A DNA stretch of 64,000 nt from Rhizobium sp. BK602 (GCF_014195095.1 NZ_JACIBC010000004.1:248001-312000), one strand, 5' to 3'. Numbered from the stretch's first letter, positions 10,470 through 19,749 are shown. Made by a program: numbers and translations. The notes: generated by a model not told the origin, from the sequence alone.

Positions 10470-11882
10470 ATGGCGGCAGCCGACAGGCAGATGACGGAAG
10501 AGCGCAATGTCCCCGCGCAAGCGGCGATCAGCGCCGTCGGCTGCGCCGCGCAAACGTCAGCAATGGCGCGCGGCGCCTGCCCGTCGCTCAGCGCCCCCAT
10601 GGCGACCGGCGACGGCCTGCTGGTGCGCCTACGGCCGACGACGCCGGGCCTGACCATTCCCCAGTTCCGGGCGCTTGCCGACGCCGCCGGCCGACACGGC
10701 AACGGCCTGATCGAGATCACCGCGCGCGGCAACCTGCAACTGCGCGGCCTCACGGCAGACAGCGTGCCCGGCCTCGCCGCCGATATCGACTGCGCCGGCA
10801 TCGTCCCGGAAACCGGCGTCACCATCGAGGTTCCGCCGCTAAGCGGGTTGGACCTGCTTGAACTTGCCAATGCGCGCGACGTAGCCGCGCGGCTGCGCCG
10901 GCAGATCGCCGAACTCGACCCGCAGCCGATCCTGGCGCCCAAGATGACGATCATCATCGATGGCGGCGGACGGCTGACGCTGGATGCGCTCAGCGCCGAT
11001 ATCCGGCTGAGGGCCGCAAGAGCCGGCGACGGCTCCATCCTCTGGACCCTCGCGACCGGCGGTACGGCGAGGACCGCCAAACGTGTCGCATCCCTGCCGG
11101 CCGAGCGCGCCGTATCGGCCATCATCGACCTCCTCGGGATGCTCGCGCAACGCGGCCCGCGCGCCCGCGGCCGCGATCTCGATGCGGCGGAGCTGCGTCA
11201 GCGATTTCACATTAGCCGCAGCGACGGCGGCGATACCGATGAACAGGCCCTGTCGCCGGTCGGCATTCACCGCCTGCCAGACACAGGCCTGATCCTTGGC
11301 CTGCGCCCGCGCTTCGGGCAGATCCATGCAAACGATATGCTGCGCTTCCTGGATATCGCGGAGCATCGCGGCGCAAATGAGATCCGCACTGCGCCGGATC
11401 ATGCGCTGTTGCTGCTCGGCCTCGACGAGGTATCCGTCGGGATGCTTCAGTCGACCGCAGCCGATCTTGGCTTCCAGACGCGTGCCGACGATCCGGCGAA
11501 CCATCTGCAGCTCTGCTCCGGCGCGGGAGCCTGTGCTTCCGCCTTTTATGCGACGAGGGCCGTGGCGTCACAGGCAATCGATCTCGCACCGGAGCTGCTC
11601 GACGGCTCGCTTGCCATGCATCTGTCCGGCTGCCGCAAGGGCTGCGCCCATCCGGGCAAGGCCGGGCTGGTTCTTGTCGGTGCGCCTATGGGCTATGGGA
11701 TTGTCGTAAATGGGTCCGCATCCGACGAACCGCTGGCCTACATCGGAAAAGACGAACTGAAATCGGCATTGGCGCGCATGGGCGGGCTGGTGCGCAACAA
11801 CAAAGCCGCTGGCGAATCGGCTGAAGAGTGTCTTACACGGCTCGGCACAGACGCGATCGTGACAGCGCTACGACAGGGGTAG
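10470..11882 (+). CDS. cobG: CobG, precorrin-3B synthase
   Basis: Iron-sulfur/oxygen-dependent monooxygenase that converts precorrin-3A to precorrin-3B, the step that defines the aerobic pathway. It is 470 residues and resembles sulfite/nitrite reductases: ferredoxin-like halves (GLIEITARGNLQLRG) and a 4Fe-4S site with paired cysteines (LCSGAGACASAFYATR and HLSGCRKGCAHPGKA). The start at 10470 is chosen because AAGGAAGG lies just upstream; ATGs at 10437 and 10491 are in frame. Only 2 bp separate it from cobH. Possession of cobG implies oxygen-dependent B12 synthesis. Confidence 0.93.
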   Translation: MAAADRQMTEERNVPAQAAISAVGCAAQTSAMARGACPSLSAPMATGDGLLVRLRPTTPGLTIPQFRALADAAGRHGNGLIEITARGNLQLRGLTADSVPGLAADIDCAGIVPETGVTIEVPPLSGLDLLELANARDVAARLRRQIAELDPQPILAPKMTIIIDGGGRLTLDALSADIRLRAARAGDGSILWTLATGGTARTAKRVASLPAERAVSAIIDLLGMLAQRGPRARGRDLDAAELRQRFHISRSDGGDTDEQALSPVGIHRLPDTGLILGLRPRFGQIHANDMLRFLDIAEHRGANEIRTAPDHALLLLGLDEVSVGMLQSTAADLGFQTRADDPANHLQLCSGAGACASAFYATRAVASQAIDLAPELLDGSLAMHLSGCRKGCAHPGKAGLVLVGAPMGYGIVVNGSASDEPLAYIGKDELKSALARMGGLVRNNKAAGESAEECLTRLGTDAIVTALRQG

Positions 11883-11884
11883 GA

Positions 11885-12517
11885 ATGCCTGACTATGACT
11901 ATATCCGCGACGGGAATGCGATCTATGAGCGTTCCTTCGCGATCATCCGCGGCGAGGCAGACCTGTCGCGTTTTTCGGAAGCGGAGGCCGACGTCGCCGT
12001 CCGCATGATCCATGCCTGCGGCCTGGTCGAAGCATCCGGGCATTTCGTCTTCTCCGCCGATTTCGTCGCCGAAGCGCGCAAGGCGCTCGTAAACGGCGCG
12101 CCGATCTTCTGCGACGCCGAGATGGTCGCCCACGGCGTCACCCGCGCGCGCCTGCCGGCCGCCAACGAGGTCATCTGCACGCTGCATGATCCGCGCACGC
12201 CGGAGCTCGCCAAGGCAAGCGGCAATACCCGCTCGGCGGCGGCGATGCATCTCTGGCAAGAGCGCCTTGCCGGCGCCGTCGTCGCCATCGGCAACGCGCC
12301 GACGGCTCTGTTCCATCTCCTGGAAATGCTGCGCGACGGCGCGCCCAAGCCGGCCGCCATCATCGGCATGCCGGTCGGCTTCGTGGGGGCGGCCGAATCC
12401 AAGGATGCGCTGGCGGAAAATTCCTACGGCGTGCCCTATGCCATCGTGCGCGGGCGGCTCGGCGGCAGCGCCATCACCGCGGCGGCGATCAACGCATTGG
12501 CGAGGCCGGGACTATGA
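11885..12517 (+). CDS. cobH: CobH, precorrin-8X methylmutase
   Basis: Moves the C11 methyl group to C12 to give hydrogenobyrinic acid. The protein is 210 residues, the family length. The family stretch VRMIHACGLVE carries the conserved active-site His, and IGNAPTALFHLLEML and IGMPVGFVGAAESK are further conserved blocks. The start ATG at 11885 sits right behind AGGGGTAGGA. The gene overlaps cobI by four bases (ATGA), which indicates translational coupling. Confidence 0.95.
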   Translation: MPDYDYIRDGNAIYERSFAIIRGEADLSRFSEAEADVAVRMIHACGLVEASGHFVFSADFVAEARKALVNGAPIFCDAEMVAHGVTRARLPAANEVICTLHDPRTPELAKASGNTRSAAAMHLWQERLAGAVVAIGNAPTALFHLLEMLRDGAPKPAAIIGMPVGFVGAAESKDALAENSYGVPYAIVRGRLGGSAITAAAINALARPGL

Positions 12518-13251
12518 GCACGCAATCCAACGGCCGGCTGATCGGCGTCGGGACCGGCCCCGGCGATCCCGAACTCCTGACGGTCAAGGCCGTCAAGGCG
12601 CTGGAGAAGGCTGAGGTCGTCGCCTATTTCGCCAAGCAGGGCAAAGGCGGCAATGGCCGCGCCATTGTCGAGGAACTGCTCAGAGGCGACACGATCCTCC
12701 TGCCGCTCTACTATCCGGTGACGACGGAAATCGACAAGGATGCACCGGAATACGCCCGCCGGATCACCGCCTTCTACGATGCCTCGGCGGAAATGGTCGC
12801 CGCGCATCTGAAGGAAGGCAAGACCGTCGCCGTGCTCAGCGAAGGCGATCCGCTGTTTTATGGCTCCTACATGCATCTGCATGTACGCCTTGCCGACCGT
12901 TTCCCGACGGAAGTCATCCCGGGTGTGACGGCCATGTCCGGCTGCTGGTCGCTCGCCGGCCTGCCGATGGTGCAGGGCGACGACGTTCTCTCCGTCCTGC
13001 CGGGAACCATGGCGGAAGGCGAACTCGCGCGCCGCCTCGGCGACACGCAGGCCGCCGTGATCATGAAGGTCGGCCGAAACTTACCGAAGATCCGCCGCGC
13101 CCTCGAGACGGCGGGGCGCCTCGGCGAGGCGATTTATGTCGAGCGCGGCACCATGACCAATGGCGCAATGACGCCGCTCGCGAGCCGGGAGAATATCGAG
13201 GCGCCCTATTTCTCGCTGATCCTCGTCCCCGGTTGGGAAGGCAAGCCATGA
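12514..13251 (+). CDS. cobI: CobI, precorrin-2 C20-methyltransferase
   Basis: SAM-dependent methyltransferase acting on C20 of precorrin-2. Glycine loop IGVGTGPGDPELLTVKA at the N-terminus, LSEGDPLFYGSYMHLH in the middle and VIPGVTAMSGCWSLAGLP behind it fit the CobI/CbiL group. It is 245 residues. ATGA overlaps tie it to cobH before and cobJ after. No cobA is in the window, so precorrin-2 must come from genes elsewhere. Confidence 0.95.
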   Translation: MSTQSNGRLIGVGTGPGDPELLTVKAVKALEKAEVVAYFAKQGKGGNGRAIVEELLRGDTILLPLYYPVTTEIDKDAPEYARRITAFYDASAEMVAAHLKEGKTVAVLSEGDPLFYGSYMHLHVRLADRFPTEVIPGVTAMSGCWSLAGLPMVQGDDVLSVLPGTMAEGELARRLGDTQAAVIMKVGRNLPKIRRALETAGRLGEAIYVERGTMTNGAMTPLASRENIEAPYFSLILVPGWEGKP

Positions 13252-14012
13252 GCGGACGTCTTTCCATCATCGGCACTGGCCCCGGAAATCCCGCGCAGAT
13301 GACGCCGGAGGCGCTCGCCGCCGTGGCCGAAGCCGGCGAATTCTTCGGCTATGGTCCCTATCTCGACCGCTTGTCGCTACGCCCCGATCAGATCCGCCAT
13401 GCCTCCGACAATCGCGAGGAGCTGGACCGGGCCAAGGCCGCGCTGGAGCGGGCTGTTGCCGGCGCCCATGTCTGTGTCGTCTCCGGCGGCGATCCCGGCG
13501 TCTTCGCCATGGCGGCGGCCGTCTGCGAGGCGATCGACAACGGCCCGCAGGCCTGGCGCGATGTCGATCTCGTCGTCGTGCCGGGGATTACCGCCATGCT
13601 CGCGGTTGCCGCGCGTATCGGCGCGCCGCTCGGGCACGATTTCTGCGCCATCTCGCTGTCCGACAATCTGAAGCCCTGGCCGATCATCGAAAACCGGCTT
13701 CGCGCGGTCGCGCGCGCCGGGCTGGTGATTGCCCTTTACAATCCGATCAGCAAGGCGCGTCCCTGGCAGCTCGGCAAGGCCTTCGAGATATTGCGCGAGG
13801 AATTGCCCGACCAGACGCCGGTCGTTTTCGGCCGCGCCGCCGGCCGGCCCGACGAGCGCATCGCGATCGCGCGGCTCAGCCAGGCCGAGGCATCGCAAGC
13901 CGACATGGCGACCTGCGTCATCATCGGCTCGGCCGAGACGCGCGTCATCGCGCGCGACGGCAAGACCGATCTCGTCTACACGCCACGCTTCATCAGAGAC
14001 GAGGCAAGATGA
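13248..14012 (+). CDS. cobJ: CobJ, precorrin-3B C17-methyltransferase
   Basis: Methylates C17 of precorrin-3B with ring contraction to precorrin-4. It has 254 residues, the same as the known family members. Motifs are IIGTGPGNPAQMTPEA, VVSGGDPGVFAMA and VPGITAMLAVAARIGAP. The start at 13248 overlaps the cobI stop (ATGA). Its last 37 bases overlap the 3' end of cobK, which is on the opposite strand. Confidence 0.95.
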   Translation: MSGRLSIIGTGPGNPAQMTPEALAAVAEAGEFFGYGPYLDRLSLRPDQIRHASDNREELDRAKAALERAVAGAHVCVVSGGDPGVFAMAAAVCEAIDNGPQAWRDVDLVVVPGITAMLAVAARIGAPLGHDFCAISLSDNLKPWPIIENRLRAVARAGLVIALYNPISKARPWQLGKAFEILREELPDQTPVVFGRAAGRPDERIAIARLSQAEASQADMATCVIIGSAETRVIARDGKTDLVYTPRFIRDEAR

Positions 14013-14746
14013 TCGATACGATGCAGCGCAGCCTCGACCGTTTCGACGACCGCCAGCCCGGCGGCTTGGGCGCGCTCGATCATGATCACCTCTATGCCGA
14101 GCTGCCGCGCCGCCTCGATCTTGGCATAGGTGGCGCTGCCGCCGCTGTTCTTGGCGACGATGACCTCGATCGCAGATTGCCGCAGCATCTCCAGTTCGTC
14201 CTCCACGCGGAACGGGCCTTTGGCGTGGATATAGGCGACATCGGGCACCGTCAGCGCCGGCTCGACCGGGTCGACGCTGCGCACCCAATAATGGTGGAAC
14301 GGCGCCGCATTGGCATAATGCGCCTCCTGCCGTCCGATGGCCAGGAAGACCCGGCGCGGGGACGGGCCGAGCGCTGCGATCGCCTCCGGCACATTGCGCA
14401 CGGCATGCCATCGATCTCCCGGCACGGGCTGCCAGGCGGGACGGCGCAACGCGAAGGCGGCAACACCGCAGCGGCTGACGGCATCCGCGGCATTGGCGGA
14501 GATGCGCGCCGCGAAGGGATGGGTCGCGTCGACAAGCAGATCGAAGGCCTCGTCGGTCAGATATCGCGCCAGACCCTCGCCGCCGCCGAAACCGCCGCTG
14601 CGAACCGGAACCGCCTGCGGAGCCGGATCACTGGTCCGGCCCGCCAGCGACAGGACGATATCGAGATCGGCGCGGCCGGCCAGCGCCTCCGCCAGACGGC
14701 GGGCCTCCGTCGTTCCCCCCAGAATCAGAATGCGGGCCTTGCCCAT
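13976..14746 (-). CDS. cobK: CobK, precorrin-6A reductase
   Basis: NADPH-dependent reductase of precorrin-6A, 256 residues. The N-terminus [20 protein letters not shown] is the family's nucleotide-binding start, and DATHPFAARISANAADA and VAKNSGGSATYAKIEAA are conserved blocks. The start at 14746 is supported by AAAGGTG 8 bases upstream. The gene runs against its neighbours: its 3' end overlaps cobJ by 37 bases, and its start codon overlaps that of cobL by two bases on the other strand. Its promoter must therefore lie inside cobL. Confidence 0.93.
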   Translation of the reverse strand: MGKARILILGGTTEARRLAEALAGRADLDIVLSLAGRTSDPAPQAVPVRSGGFGGGEGLARYLTDEAFDLLVDATHPFAARISANAADAVSRCGVAAFALRRPAWQPVPGDRWHAVRNVPEAIAALGPSPRRVFLAIGRQEAHYANAAPFHHYWVRSVDPVEPALTVPDVAYIHAKGPFRVEDELEMLRQSAIEVIVAKNSGGSATYAKIEAARQLGIEVIMIERAQAAGLAVVETVEAALHRIDHLASSLMKRGV

Positions 14747-15971
14747 GTCTGACACACCTTTCATGCAACGCTGGCTCACTCTTATCGGCATTGGCGAGGA
14801 CGGTCCAGCCGGGCTCGGCGACGAGGCCAAGCGGCTTATCGCCTCCGCCCCCGTCGTCTTCGGCGGCGCACGCCATATCGAACTCATGCAGCCATTGATC
14901 GAGGGGCAGCAGCAACTCTGGTCGAGCCCGTTTGAAAAATCCATCGCGGCGGTGCTGGCGCGGCGCGGCATGCCGACCGTTGTCCTCGCCTCAGGCGATC
15001 CGTTTTTCTACGGTGTCGGCGCGACGCTGTCGCGGCATGTGCCCATATCGGAAATGGCCGTCATTCCCGCCCCCTCCTCTTTCAGCCTTGCCGCTTCACG
15101 GCTCGGCTGGCCGCTGCAGGAGGTCACAGTGCTCTCCCTGCATGGACGACCGCTCGACCTGATCCGTCCGCATCTGCATCCCGGCCGCAAAATCCTCGCC
15201 CTGACATCGGACGGCCAGGGACCGACCGAGCTTGCCCAGCTGCTGCGGGACGCCGGATTTGGTCAGTCAACACTTACCATACTGGAGGCTCTCGGCGGAG
15301 CGAAAGAGCGCGTCTCCACCCAGCAGGCCGTCGACCTCGCGCCGACCGGCATCAACGACCTCAATCTCTGCGGCATCGAGGTCGTGGCCGCGCAGGATGC
15401 CCGCATCCTGCCGCTGAGCGCCGGCCTGGACGACAGCCTGTTCGAGCATGACGGCCAGATCACCAAGCGGGAGATCCGGGCGCTGACCCTCTCGGCACTG
15501 GCACTGCGCCGGGGCGAACTGCTCTGGGATATCGGCGCCGGCTCCGGCTCGATCGGCATTGAATGGATGCTCGCCGATCCCTCGATGCGCGCCATTGCCA
15601 TCGAAGCCTCGGGGGAGCGCGCCGCTCGCATCCGCCGCAATGCCGCAAGCTTCGGCGTGCCCGGACTTACGATCATCGAGGGAACCGCTCCGCAGGCGCT
15701 GGACGGCCTGCCGACCCCCGACGCCATCTTCATCGGCGGCGGCGGCAGCGATGCGGGCGTGCTGGAGGCTGCGATCGACCGCTTAAAGCAGGGAGGCCGG
15801 CTCGTCGCCAATGCGGTGACGACGGAGATGGAGGCGCTGCTGCTCGCCGAACATGCCCGCCGCGGCGGATCGCTGATTCGCATCGACATCGCCCGCGCCG
15901 CGCCCATCGGCGGCATGACCGGCTGGCGGCCGGCCATGCCGGTGACGCAATGGTCGTGGGTCAAACCGTGA
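14745..15971 (+). CDS. cobL: CobL, precorrin-6Y C5,15-methyltransferase (decarboxylating)
   Basis: Two-domain enzyme of 408 residues. The N-terminal CbiE-like methylase domain shows [16 protein letters not shown] and [11 protein letters not shown]. The C-terminal CbiT-like domain shows [18 protein letters not shown], a SAM-binding loop around residues 260-280. Together they methylate C5 and C15 and decarboxylate ring C. The start is either 14745 (MSDTPFM, overlapping the cobK start) or 14763 (MQRWLTLIG); neither has a strong ribosome site, so the start is uncertain. It probably depends on transcription reading through cobK in antisense. Confidence 0.92.
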   Translation: MSDTPFMQRWLTLIGIGEDGPAGLGDEAKRLIASAPVVFGGARHIELMQPLIEGQQQLWSSPFEKSIAAVLARRGMPTVVLASGDPFFYGVGATLSRHVPISEMAVIPAPSSFSLAASRLGWPLQEVTVLSLHGRPLDLIRPHLHPGRKILALTSDGQGPTELAQLLRDAGFGQSTLTILEALGGAKERVSTQQAVDLAPTGINDLNLCGIEVVAAQDARILPLSAGLDDSLFEHDGQITKREIRALTLSALALRRGELLWDIGAGSGSIGIEWMLADPSMRAIAIEASGERAARIRRNAASFGVPGLTIIEGTAPQALDGLPTPDAIFIGGGGSDAGVLEAAIDRLKQGGRLVANAVTTEMEALLLAEHARRGGSLIRIDIARAAPIGGMTGWRPAMPVTQWSWVKP

Positions 15972-16011
15972 GCCTGAACCGGACCAAAAGAATGAGAAAC
16001 GAGGAAACGGA

Positions 16012-16770
16012 ATGACGGTGCATTTCATCGGAGCGGGGCCGGGAGCGGCTGACCTGATCACCGTGCGCGGCAGGGACCTGATCGGCAAATGCTCCGTCTG
16101 CCTCTATGCCGGGTCGATCGTTTCTCCGGACCTGCTGCAATATTGCCCGCCCGGCGCCCGCATCGTCGATACCGCGCCGATGTCGCTGGATGAGATCGAG
16201 GCCGAATATGTCAAGGCCGCTGCCGCCGGCGAGGATGTCGCGCGCCTGCATTCCGGCGATCTCTCCGTCTGGAGCGCGGTTGCCGAACAGATCCGCCGCC
16301 TGGACAGACATGGCATCGCCTACACGCTGACCCCGGGTGTCCCCGCCTTCGCGGCCGCCGCTTCGGCCCTCGGACGCGAACTGACCATACCGGCCGTCGC
16401 GCAGAGCCTCGTCCTCACGCGCGTTTCCGGCCGCGCGTCGCCGATGCCCAACAATGAAACGCTGGAGAAATTCGGCGCCACCGGCGCGACGCTTGCCATT
16501 CATCTGGCGATCCACGCGCTCGAACAGGTGGTGGAGGAACTGACGCCACTTTATGGCGCGGACTGCCCGGTCGCCATCGTCGTCAAGGCCTCCTGGCCGG
16601 ATGAGCGTATCCTACGCGGCACGCTCGGCACGATCGAGGCCAAGGTCGCCGCAGAGCCGATCGAGCGCACCGCGCTGATCTTCGTCGGCCCATCGCTTGC
16701 CGCGAGCGACTTCCGCGAAAGCTCGCTCTACGATCCCGCCTACCAGCGCCGTTTTCGCGGCCGGGAATGA
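16012..16770 (+). CDS. cobM: CobM, precorrin-4 C11-methyltransferase
   Basis: SAM-dependent methyltransferase acting on C11 of precorrin-4; 252 residues. N-terminal loop [19 protein letters not shown], then [23 protein letters not shown] and [18 protein letters not shown] are signature CobM/CbiF motifs. GAGGAAACGGA precedes the ATG. It is the last cob gene here; a small hairpin and nikR follow. Confidence 0.95.
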   Translation: MTVHFIGAGPGAADLITVRGRDLIGKCSVCLYAGSIVSPDLLQYCPPGARIVDTAPMSLDEIEAEYVKAAAAGEDVARLHSGDLSVWSAVAEQIRRLDRHGIAYTLTPGVPAFAAAASALGRELTIPAVAQSLVLTRVSGRASPMPNNETLEKFGATGATLAIHLAIHALEQVVEELTPLYGADCPVAIVVKASWPDERILRGTLGTIEAKVAAEPIERTALIFVGPSLAASDFRESSLYDPAYQRRFRGRE

Positions 16771-16779
16771 TCGGTCGCG

Positions 16780-16800
16780 CACGGGATTGTCATTCCCGTG
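16780..16800 (+). terminator. Possible terminator of the cob operon
   Basis: A 7-bp stem CACGGGA / TCCCGTG with a 7-base loop starts 10 bases after the cobM stop and is followed by GAAATTT. It is short, so termination may be partial, allowing readthrough into nikR. Confidence 0.4.
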
Positions 16801-16841
16801 GAAATTTCCTCTAATCAGTGCCTTCGCGTGAGGGGAGAGAC

Positions 16842-17276
16842 ATGCAGCGCATCACGATTACGATCGATGACGATCTACTGGAGACGATCGACAAGATCAG
16901 CGAGCAGCGCGGCTATGCCAGCCGCTCCGAGACGCTGCGCGATCTGGTGCGCGACGCCGTTACCCGCGAACAGGCCGCAGTTGGCGGCGATACGCAATGT
17001 TACGCAGCACTTACTTATGTCTACGAGCACGAAACCCGCGACCTTTCCCGCCGCCTGACGACGACACAGCATCATCACCACGATCTCTCAATCTCGACGC
17101 TGCATGTCCATGTCGACGGGCACGATTGCCTGGAGGTGGCCGTGCTGAAAGGCACGGTCGAGGAAGTCAAATCCTTCGCCGACAGCGTCACAACCCAACG
17201 CGGCGTCCGCTTCGGCAATCTGCATATCATCCCGTCGGAACATGGCGGCGATGAGAGCGTGCATAAGCATTCCTGA
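16842..17276 (+). CDS. nikR: NikR, nickel-responsive ribbon-helix-helix regulator
   Basis: A 144-residue transcription factor. The N-terminal ribbon-helix-helix (ITITIDDDLLETIDKI, residues 4-19, then a second helix) binds DNA; the C-terminal ACT-like domain binds nickel. The four high-affinity ligands known in E. coli (His76, His87, His89, Cys95) are matched by His77, His88, His90 and Cys96. GAGGGGAGAG precedes the ATG. In other genomes NikR represses nickel uptake genes. None is present here, and the neighbour is cobM, so its target is unclear. Confidence 0.93.
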   Translation: MQRITITIDDDLLETIDKISEQRGYASRSETLRDLVRDAVTREQAAVGGDTQCYAALTYVYEHETRDLSRRLTTTQHHHHDLSISTLHVHVDGHDCLEVAVLKGTVEEVKSFADSVTTQRGVRFGNLHIIPSEHGGDESVHKHS

Positions 17277-17299
17277 CGCCACTCGACCTGCGGTACTGT

Positions 17300-17686
17300 C
17301 TATACCGTCGGAACGCCTGTCTGAGAGAAATCATTGCCCTTGAATAGCAGGGGTTCACGACGCGTGATGGCGAGTGCATAGGAAAAGCAGTCACCGAAAT
17401 TCAATGCCGCCGGATGGCGACCTTTGCCATAACGACGCCATGCGCTTCTCGCGACATCGGCAAGCTCCGCATCAACCGGCACGATATCCGCATCAATCTG
17501 TGAGAGAAACACATCCAGTTCTTTGCCGGCTTCAGCACCGTGACGAGCTTCGATAACCATGGAAGCCTCGAATACATTGGCTGCAGAAACCAGTCTTACG
17601 GGATCGTCAGCAATCCGATCGATAAATTGATCGGCCTCTACTTCCCCCAACAAAATAGCGAGAATCGCAGAGGTATCGATCACCAT
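17300..17686 (-). CDS. vapC: VapC-type PIN-domain ribonuclease toxin
   Basis: A 128-residue PIN-domain protein, presumed RNase toxin. The acidic metal-binding residues are visible as Asp4 (VIDTSAIL), Glu40 (NVFEASMV), Asp99 (NFGDCFSYA) and Asp119. The start ATG at 17686 overlaps the antitoxin stop (TGATG), the usual order antitoxin then toxin. It converges with nikR, leaving 23 bp between stops. Confidence 0.88.
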   Translation of the reverse strand: MVIDTSAILAILLGEVEADQFIDRIADDPVRLVSAANVFEASMVIEARHGAEAGKELDVFLSQIDADIVPVDAELADVARSAWRRYGKGRHPAALNFGDCFSYALAITRREPLLFKGNDFSQTGVPTV

Positions 17687-17940
17687 CAATGCGGCAGTCC
17701 GCTGTCGTCATAACCGATGATTTCATCGGCGCTGCGACCATCCAGCACCGGAAGCGCCTGAACGCGGGCCTGGATATCCTGGATATTCCGCAACAGATCC
17801 TCTTTCCGTTTGCGGTTGGCGATGCGCAACAGCCGCTCCTCCAGCGCATGCCGCATCGCCGTCGTAACATTCTCGCCGGTTTTCTCGGCGAGTTCATGGG
17901 CGAGTTTTTCGGTGATGGGGTCTTTGATGCTGAGAGCCAT
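17686..17940 (-). CDS. vapB: VapB-type antitoxin
   Basis: An 84-residue antitoxin with the N-terminus MALSIKDPITEKLAHELAE, typical of the PSK/Rv0623-like VapB family. It should neutralise VapC and repress its own promoter. The Arg/Lys-rich middle and acidic C-terminus (SADEIIGYDDSGLPH) fit DNA-binding and toxin-contact parts. It is coupled to vapC by a one-base stop/start overlap. Confidence 0.88.
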   Translation of the reverse strand: MALSIKDPITEKLAHELAEKTGENVTTAMRHALEERLLRIANRKRKEDLLRNIQDIQARVQALPVLDGRSADEIIGYDDSGLPH

Positions 17941-18169
17941 TGCATATTCCTACGCATCCGATCATCAACTTCTAGCGAAATTGACACTTTCTTTCAATTC
18001 GCAAACGTGCCTTCGCAGAACCGAACGCCTGTCCAGAACTTTAGTGTTCCATCGGCGTTTTGTCAGCGATTGGCTACCGCCGCGCAATCTGCCCGCGCGG
18101 CCCTTGACGAGCGGCATCGAACGGTAAATCTCTCCGTCTCAACTCCGTTCGGATAAACAGGAGAACACG
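17941..18169. promoter_or_regulatory. Promoter region between vapB and FMN reductase
   Basis: The 229-bp stretch separates divergent vapB and the FMN reductase gene. The part next to vapB (about 17941-18010) is AT-rich and should hold the vapBC promoter and operator. AGGAG at about 18160 serves the FMN reductase. No gene is recognisable inside. Confidence 0.4.
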
Positions 18170-18730
18170 ATGAAAATTCTTGGCATATCGGGCAGCCTCC
18201 GCAAGGGCTCCTTCAACACGGCCCTTCTGCGCGCCGCGGCCGAGCTTGCGCCTGAAGGTGTCGAGTTCACGGCCGCGACCATCCATGGGGTGCCGCTCTA
18301 TGACGCCGATGTCGAAGCCGACGAGGGCATTCCGGCGAAGGTGAGAGAACTGAAGGATCTGACGGCGGCCGCCGATGGCCTGATCCTCTTCACGCCGGAA
18401 TACAACAACTCCCTGCCGGGCGTCTTCAAGAATGCCATCGACTGGATGAGCCGGCCGTCGGACGATATTGCCCGCGTCTTCGGCGGCAAACCGGTCGCCA
18501 TTCTCGGCGCGTCGCCGGGCAATTTCGGCACGATCCTCAGCCAGAATGCCTGGCTGCCCGTGCTGCGCACGCTGGGCACCAACCCCTGGTTCGGCGGCCG
18601 GCTGATGGTCTCACGCGCCGGCGGCGTCTTCGATGCCGACGGCCGGATCGTGGATGAGAAGGTGAAGCACAATCTCACCGCCTTCCTCCAGGGCTTTGCC
18701 GCTTTCGCCGATGGCACGCGCGGGGGCTGA
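18170..18730 (+). CDS. NAD(P)H-dependent FMN reductase
   Basis: A 186-residue flavodoxin-like reductase. The phosphate-binding loop GSLRKGSFNTALL lies at residues 8-20 and the FMN-contact motif PEYNNSLPGVFKNAIDW around residue 75. Such enzymes (ChrR/AzoR/SsuE relatives) reduce flavins, quinones, azo dyes or chromate; the in vivo role is not specified by the sequence. CAGGAG is well placed before the ATG. A small hairpin follows the stop. Confidence 0.88.
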   Translation: MKILGISGSLRKGSFNTALLRAAAELAPEGVEFTAATIHGVPLYDADVEADEGIPAKVRELKDLTAAADGLILFTPEYNNSLPGVFKNAIDWMSRPSDDIARVFGGKPVAILGASPGNFGTILSQNAWLPVLRTLGTNPWFGGRLMVSRAGGVFDADGRIVDEKVKHNLTAFLQGFAAFADGTRGG

Positions 18731-18732
18731 CC

Positions 18733-18749
18733 GACGCGTTTTGCGCGTC
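18733..18749 (+). terminator. Small hairpin after FMN reductase
   Basis: GACGCG / CGCGTC, 6 bp with a 5-base loop, right behind the stop codon. Weak as a terminator on its own. Confidence 0.3.
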
Positions 18750-18861
18750 CGGATCTCGTTCAAAGCCTATGATTGAAAGATCGAATGACCTATGCTGACG
18801 GATAGCGCCCGAGTCGATGGGCGCGTCCGGGGCCCCGCATACGATCTTCCTTCGAGACGCA

Positions 18862-19749
18862 ATGAAATCCAATACCGCCGGTTATGTCTTCACGCTTTTG
18901 GCGATCAGCATTTTCGCCCTGCAGGACGGCATTTCGAAACATCTTGTCAGCGCCTATCCGCCGCTCCTGGTGGCGATGATCCGCTATTGGGGCTTCATGC
19001 TGTTTGCCATTGCGCTCGCATCGCGCGCGCCCGGCGGATTGCAGGTGGCCGTCCGGACCAGCCGGCCCGGCCTGCAGGTCGCTCGCGGACTGCTGCTGGC
19101 CGTGCAGATCGTCATTGCCATTTCGTCCTTCGTCATGGTCGGGCTTGCGCATTCGCAGGCGATTTTCTCTTCCGGTCCGCTGATCGTGGCGATGCTGTCC
19201 GTGCCGATCCTCGGGGAAAAGGTCGGCTGGCGGCGCTGGCTGGCGATTTGCGTTGGTTTTGTCGGCGTGCTGCTGATCCTGAAGCCGGACAGCGGCGTCT
19301 TCGACATCCGCTTTCTGGTTCCGCTCGCCGGCGCCTTCATCTTTTCGCTTTATGTCGTCATCACCCGCTATGTCAGCCGCGAGGATTCGGCGATGACGAG
19401 CTTTCTCTATACGGGCGTTGTCGGCGCCATCGCGATGAGCGCCGTCGGGCCTTTCTTCTGGATGCCGCTTCTGCCGCAGGACTGGATCTTCATGGGCCTG
19501 CTCTGCGTGACCAGCGTGACGAGCCATTATTGCCTCATCCGCGCCTATGATCTTCTCGACGCGGTGGTGATCCAGCCGCTCACCTACCTGCAGCTCGTCT
19601 TCTCCGCGATCATCGGCGTTGCGATCTTTGGCGAAACGCTCGGCCTCAACATGATTGCCGGTGCCGTCATCGTCGTGGGCGCGGGCATCTTCACGATCTG
19701 GCGTGAACATGCCCTGGCCCGCGCCCGGTCGAAAGCCGCCGGGCGGTGA
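18862..19749 (+). CDS. EamA/DMT-family membrane transporter
   Basis: A 295-residue inner-membrane protein with about ten hydrophobic segments arranged as two EamA repeats (first about residues 7-130, second about 145-280). The second-repeat end (LGLNMIAGAVIVVGAGIFTIWRE) is typical. Members export metabolites or amino acids; no substrate can be read from the sequence. The ATG at 18862 (MKSNTAGYV) is preferred to an upstream in-frame start at 18817. It converges with exoP, with only 12 bases between the stops. Confidence 0.85.
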   Translation: MKSNTAGYVFTLLAISIFALQDGISKHLVSAYPPLLVAMIRYWGFMLFAIALASRAPGGLQVAVRTSRPGLQVARGLLLAVQIVIAISSFVMVGLAHSQAIFSSGPLIVAMLSVPILGEKVGWRRWLAICVGFVGVLLILKPDSGVFDIRFLVPLAGAFIFSLYVVITRYVSREDSAMTSFLYTGVVGAIAMSAVGPFFWMPLLPQDWIFMGLLCVTSVTSHYCLIRAYDLLDAVVIQPLTYLQLVFSAIIGVAIFGETLGLNMIAGAVIVVGAGIFTIWREHALARARSKAAGR

